Below, in pieces: positions 60,616-61,481 of a DNA stretch of 61,481 nucleotides (the stretch's first letter is position 1; each line of letters begins with the position of its first letter). The DNA lies in assembly GCA_052148295.1 (NCBI GenBank), contig JBKQIP010000011.1, positions 1 through 61,481 of the forward strand, read 5' to 3'. A program made the position numbers and the translations under genes. The notes below the pieces were generated by a model that did not search any database, was not told the origin of the DNA, and saw only the letters and a program-made list of their open reading frames with translations. This DNA is from Bog-473 sp052148295 (GTDB lineage Bacteria > Actinomycetota > Acidimicrobiia > Acidimicrobiales > RAAP-2).

Positions 60616-61481
60616 CTACTCCCGGGCCAATGCGGCGATGTCCCGGGCCGTGTCGTGGCTCACGTCGGGACAGGCCAGGACAAAGATCTCGGTGCCGTGC
60701 ATGGTCCCCATCATCTGGCGGCATCGGGCGGCCACGCCGGCGGCGAGGAGTGACCGATAGAACTCGATGCCCTCGTCACGCAGTGGATCGCACTCGTTGA
60801 CATTGATCACCGTCGGGGGAAAGCCGGTGAGGTCGTCGACGCTGGCGAAGGACGGCCAGGCCAGGGGGTTCTCGGCCTCGAGCTGCTCGATGCCGTAGGC
60901 CAAGGCCCCCCGGTTGTTGTGCAAGTTGAGCAGGATCCCGTTGTTCTCGGTCGACGACGGGAACCGATCCTGGGGCCACCGGCCGGCGATGTACGGGCAG
61001 AGGGCGTAGAGACCCTTGACCAGGCCGAGATCCCCGTCCTGCTTGAGCTTGAGGGCGGTGGCGAGGGTCAGGTTGCCGCCACCGCTCTCGCCGGCCACGA
61101 CGATGCGGGCCGGATCGATCGAGAGTGATGCGGCGTGGTCCACGAGCCAGCGGAGGCCCGAGACGCAGTCGTTGAGGCCGGCGGGAAAGGGCGCCACTTC
61201 AGGGGCCGACGAGGGGGACAGGGCGTTGCGGAAGTCGACCATGACCACGGCCACCCCGTTGGCCGCGATCACCTTGCCCCAGGCGCGGTACATGCCGTCG
61301 TAGCAGGACAGGGTCATCATCCCGCCACCGTGAATGTAGTAAACGCAGGCCACCACGTCGTCGGTCTCGGGCCGGATGACCTGCAGGCTGATGGTGTTGC
61401 CGTCGGGCTGCGAGACGATCTGCTCGGTGTGGATGTGCAGTCCCTTGGAGGGGGCCAGCTCCTCGGTGTCGCACAGCTCCA
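60616..61481 (-). CDS. HSL-type alpha/beta hydrolase (esterase), 5' part cut by window edge
   Basis: At least 288 codons, open to the right edge, so the N-terminus is missing. The frame stays in register past an internal GTG, giving QPDGNTISLQVIRP before the HSL-family motif YIHGGGM (oxyanion hole). The nucleophile elbow is GESGGGN. The catalytic Asp is in CDPLRDEG and the His in the MHGTEIF segment near the C-terminus. It is a carboxylesterase/lipase of the hormone-sensitive-lipase type acting on short- to medium-chain esters. It is convergent with nothing; the GH63-like gene lies downstream on the same strand. Confidence 0.9.
   Translation of the reverse strand, partial: ELCDTEELAPSKGLHIHTEQIVSQPDGNTISLQVIRPETDDVVACVYYIHGGGMMTLSCYDGMYRAWGKVIAANGVAVVMVDFRNALSPSSAPEVAPFPAGLNDCVSGLRWLVDHAASLSIDPARIVVAGESGGGNLTLATALKLKQDGDLGLVKGLYALCPYIAGRWPQDRFPSSTENNGILLNLHNNRGALAYGIEQLEAENPLAWPSFASVDDLTGFPPTVINVNECDPLRDEGIEFYRSLLAAGVAARCRQMMGTMHGTEIFVLACPDVSHDTARDIAALARE

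Overview
The window is GC-rich (third codon positions almost always G or C). Its gene content points to an actinobacterium, most likely of the class Acidimicrobiia or a relative. The signs are a DDN-type flavin/F420 enzyme, WWLASDGKWYPP-type (DUF2510-like) tail proteins, an HU protein with a Lys/Ala-rich C-terminal tail, several VOC proteins, LuxR-type LAL regulators, and many oxidoreductase, CoA and P450 genes. The assignment is by gene style only. There is no rRNA, tRNA, CRISPR array, transposase, integrase or phage gene in the window. Both edges cut a gene: a carboxymuconolactone-decarboxylase-like gene on the left and an HSL-type alpha/beta hydrolase on the right.

Layout. 1-1661: CMD-like and VOC genes (minus), then a DDN-type nitroreductase flanked by two six-copy minisatellites. 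1802-5151: a tight five-gene plus-strand operon. Three consecutive proteins each carry two copies of a module made of a 'TSDLS' lead-in and a YbjQ/UPF0145-like domain, preceded by a small unknown protein and followed by a SnoaL-like protein. This is the strongest candidate here for an undescribed system. 5155-9156: diiron ferritin-like protein, zinc alcohol dehydrogenase, DUF2510/DUF4190 membrane protein, DUF5522 protein and HU. 9363-12427: a DUF2252 gene broken by one in-frame stop, a VOC fragment, a formylglycine-generating enzyme with both catalytic cysteines, and a small unknown. 12754-17142: a LAL regulator, small membrane proteins (one of only 29 aa) and a GAP-family transporter.

17307-26850 is an envelope/export region. 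It holds a Met-rich chimeric membrane protein and, divergently, a COG4315-type exported protein, a fatty acid hydroxylase and DoxX. Next come an anchored unknown, a TIGR03118 propeller behind a possibly structured leader, a small Tat-exported protein and a frameshifted DUF4331 gene. 27310-32159: a VOC gene head-to-head with a four-gene translationally coupled operon (Gfo/Idh/MocA, SDR, sulfotransferase, MBL/alkyl-sulfatase-like). 32215-41545: a FAD oxidoreductase, FUSC transporter, diguanylate cyclase with intact inhibitory site, a phasin-like protein, a NiCoT nickel/cobalt permease with a Nur-like palindrome upstream, and a Mug-type DNA glycosylase. 41756-61481: mostly catabolic and redox genes (cyclase, LLM flavin oxidoreductase, P450 plus zinc-binding dehydrogenase pair, enoyl-CoA hydratase, acyl-CoA synthetase, Baeyer-Villiger monooxygenase), plus YihY, a cNMP-binding protein, an eight-blade PQQ-like propeller, a solitary solute-binding protein, a GH63-like glycosidase and the partial esterase.

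Two genes (DUF2252, DUF4331) are broken by single lesions. These may be real or assembly errors, and raw reads would decide. All functional calls rest on motif reading without database searches.
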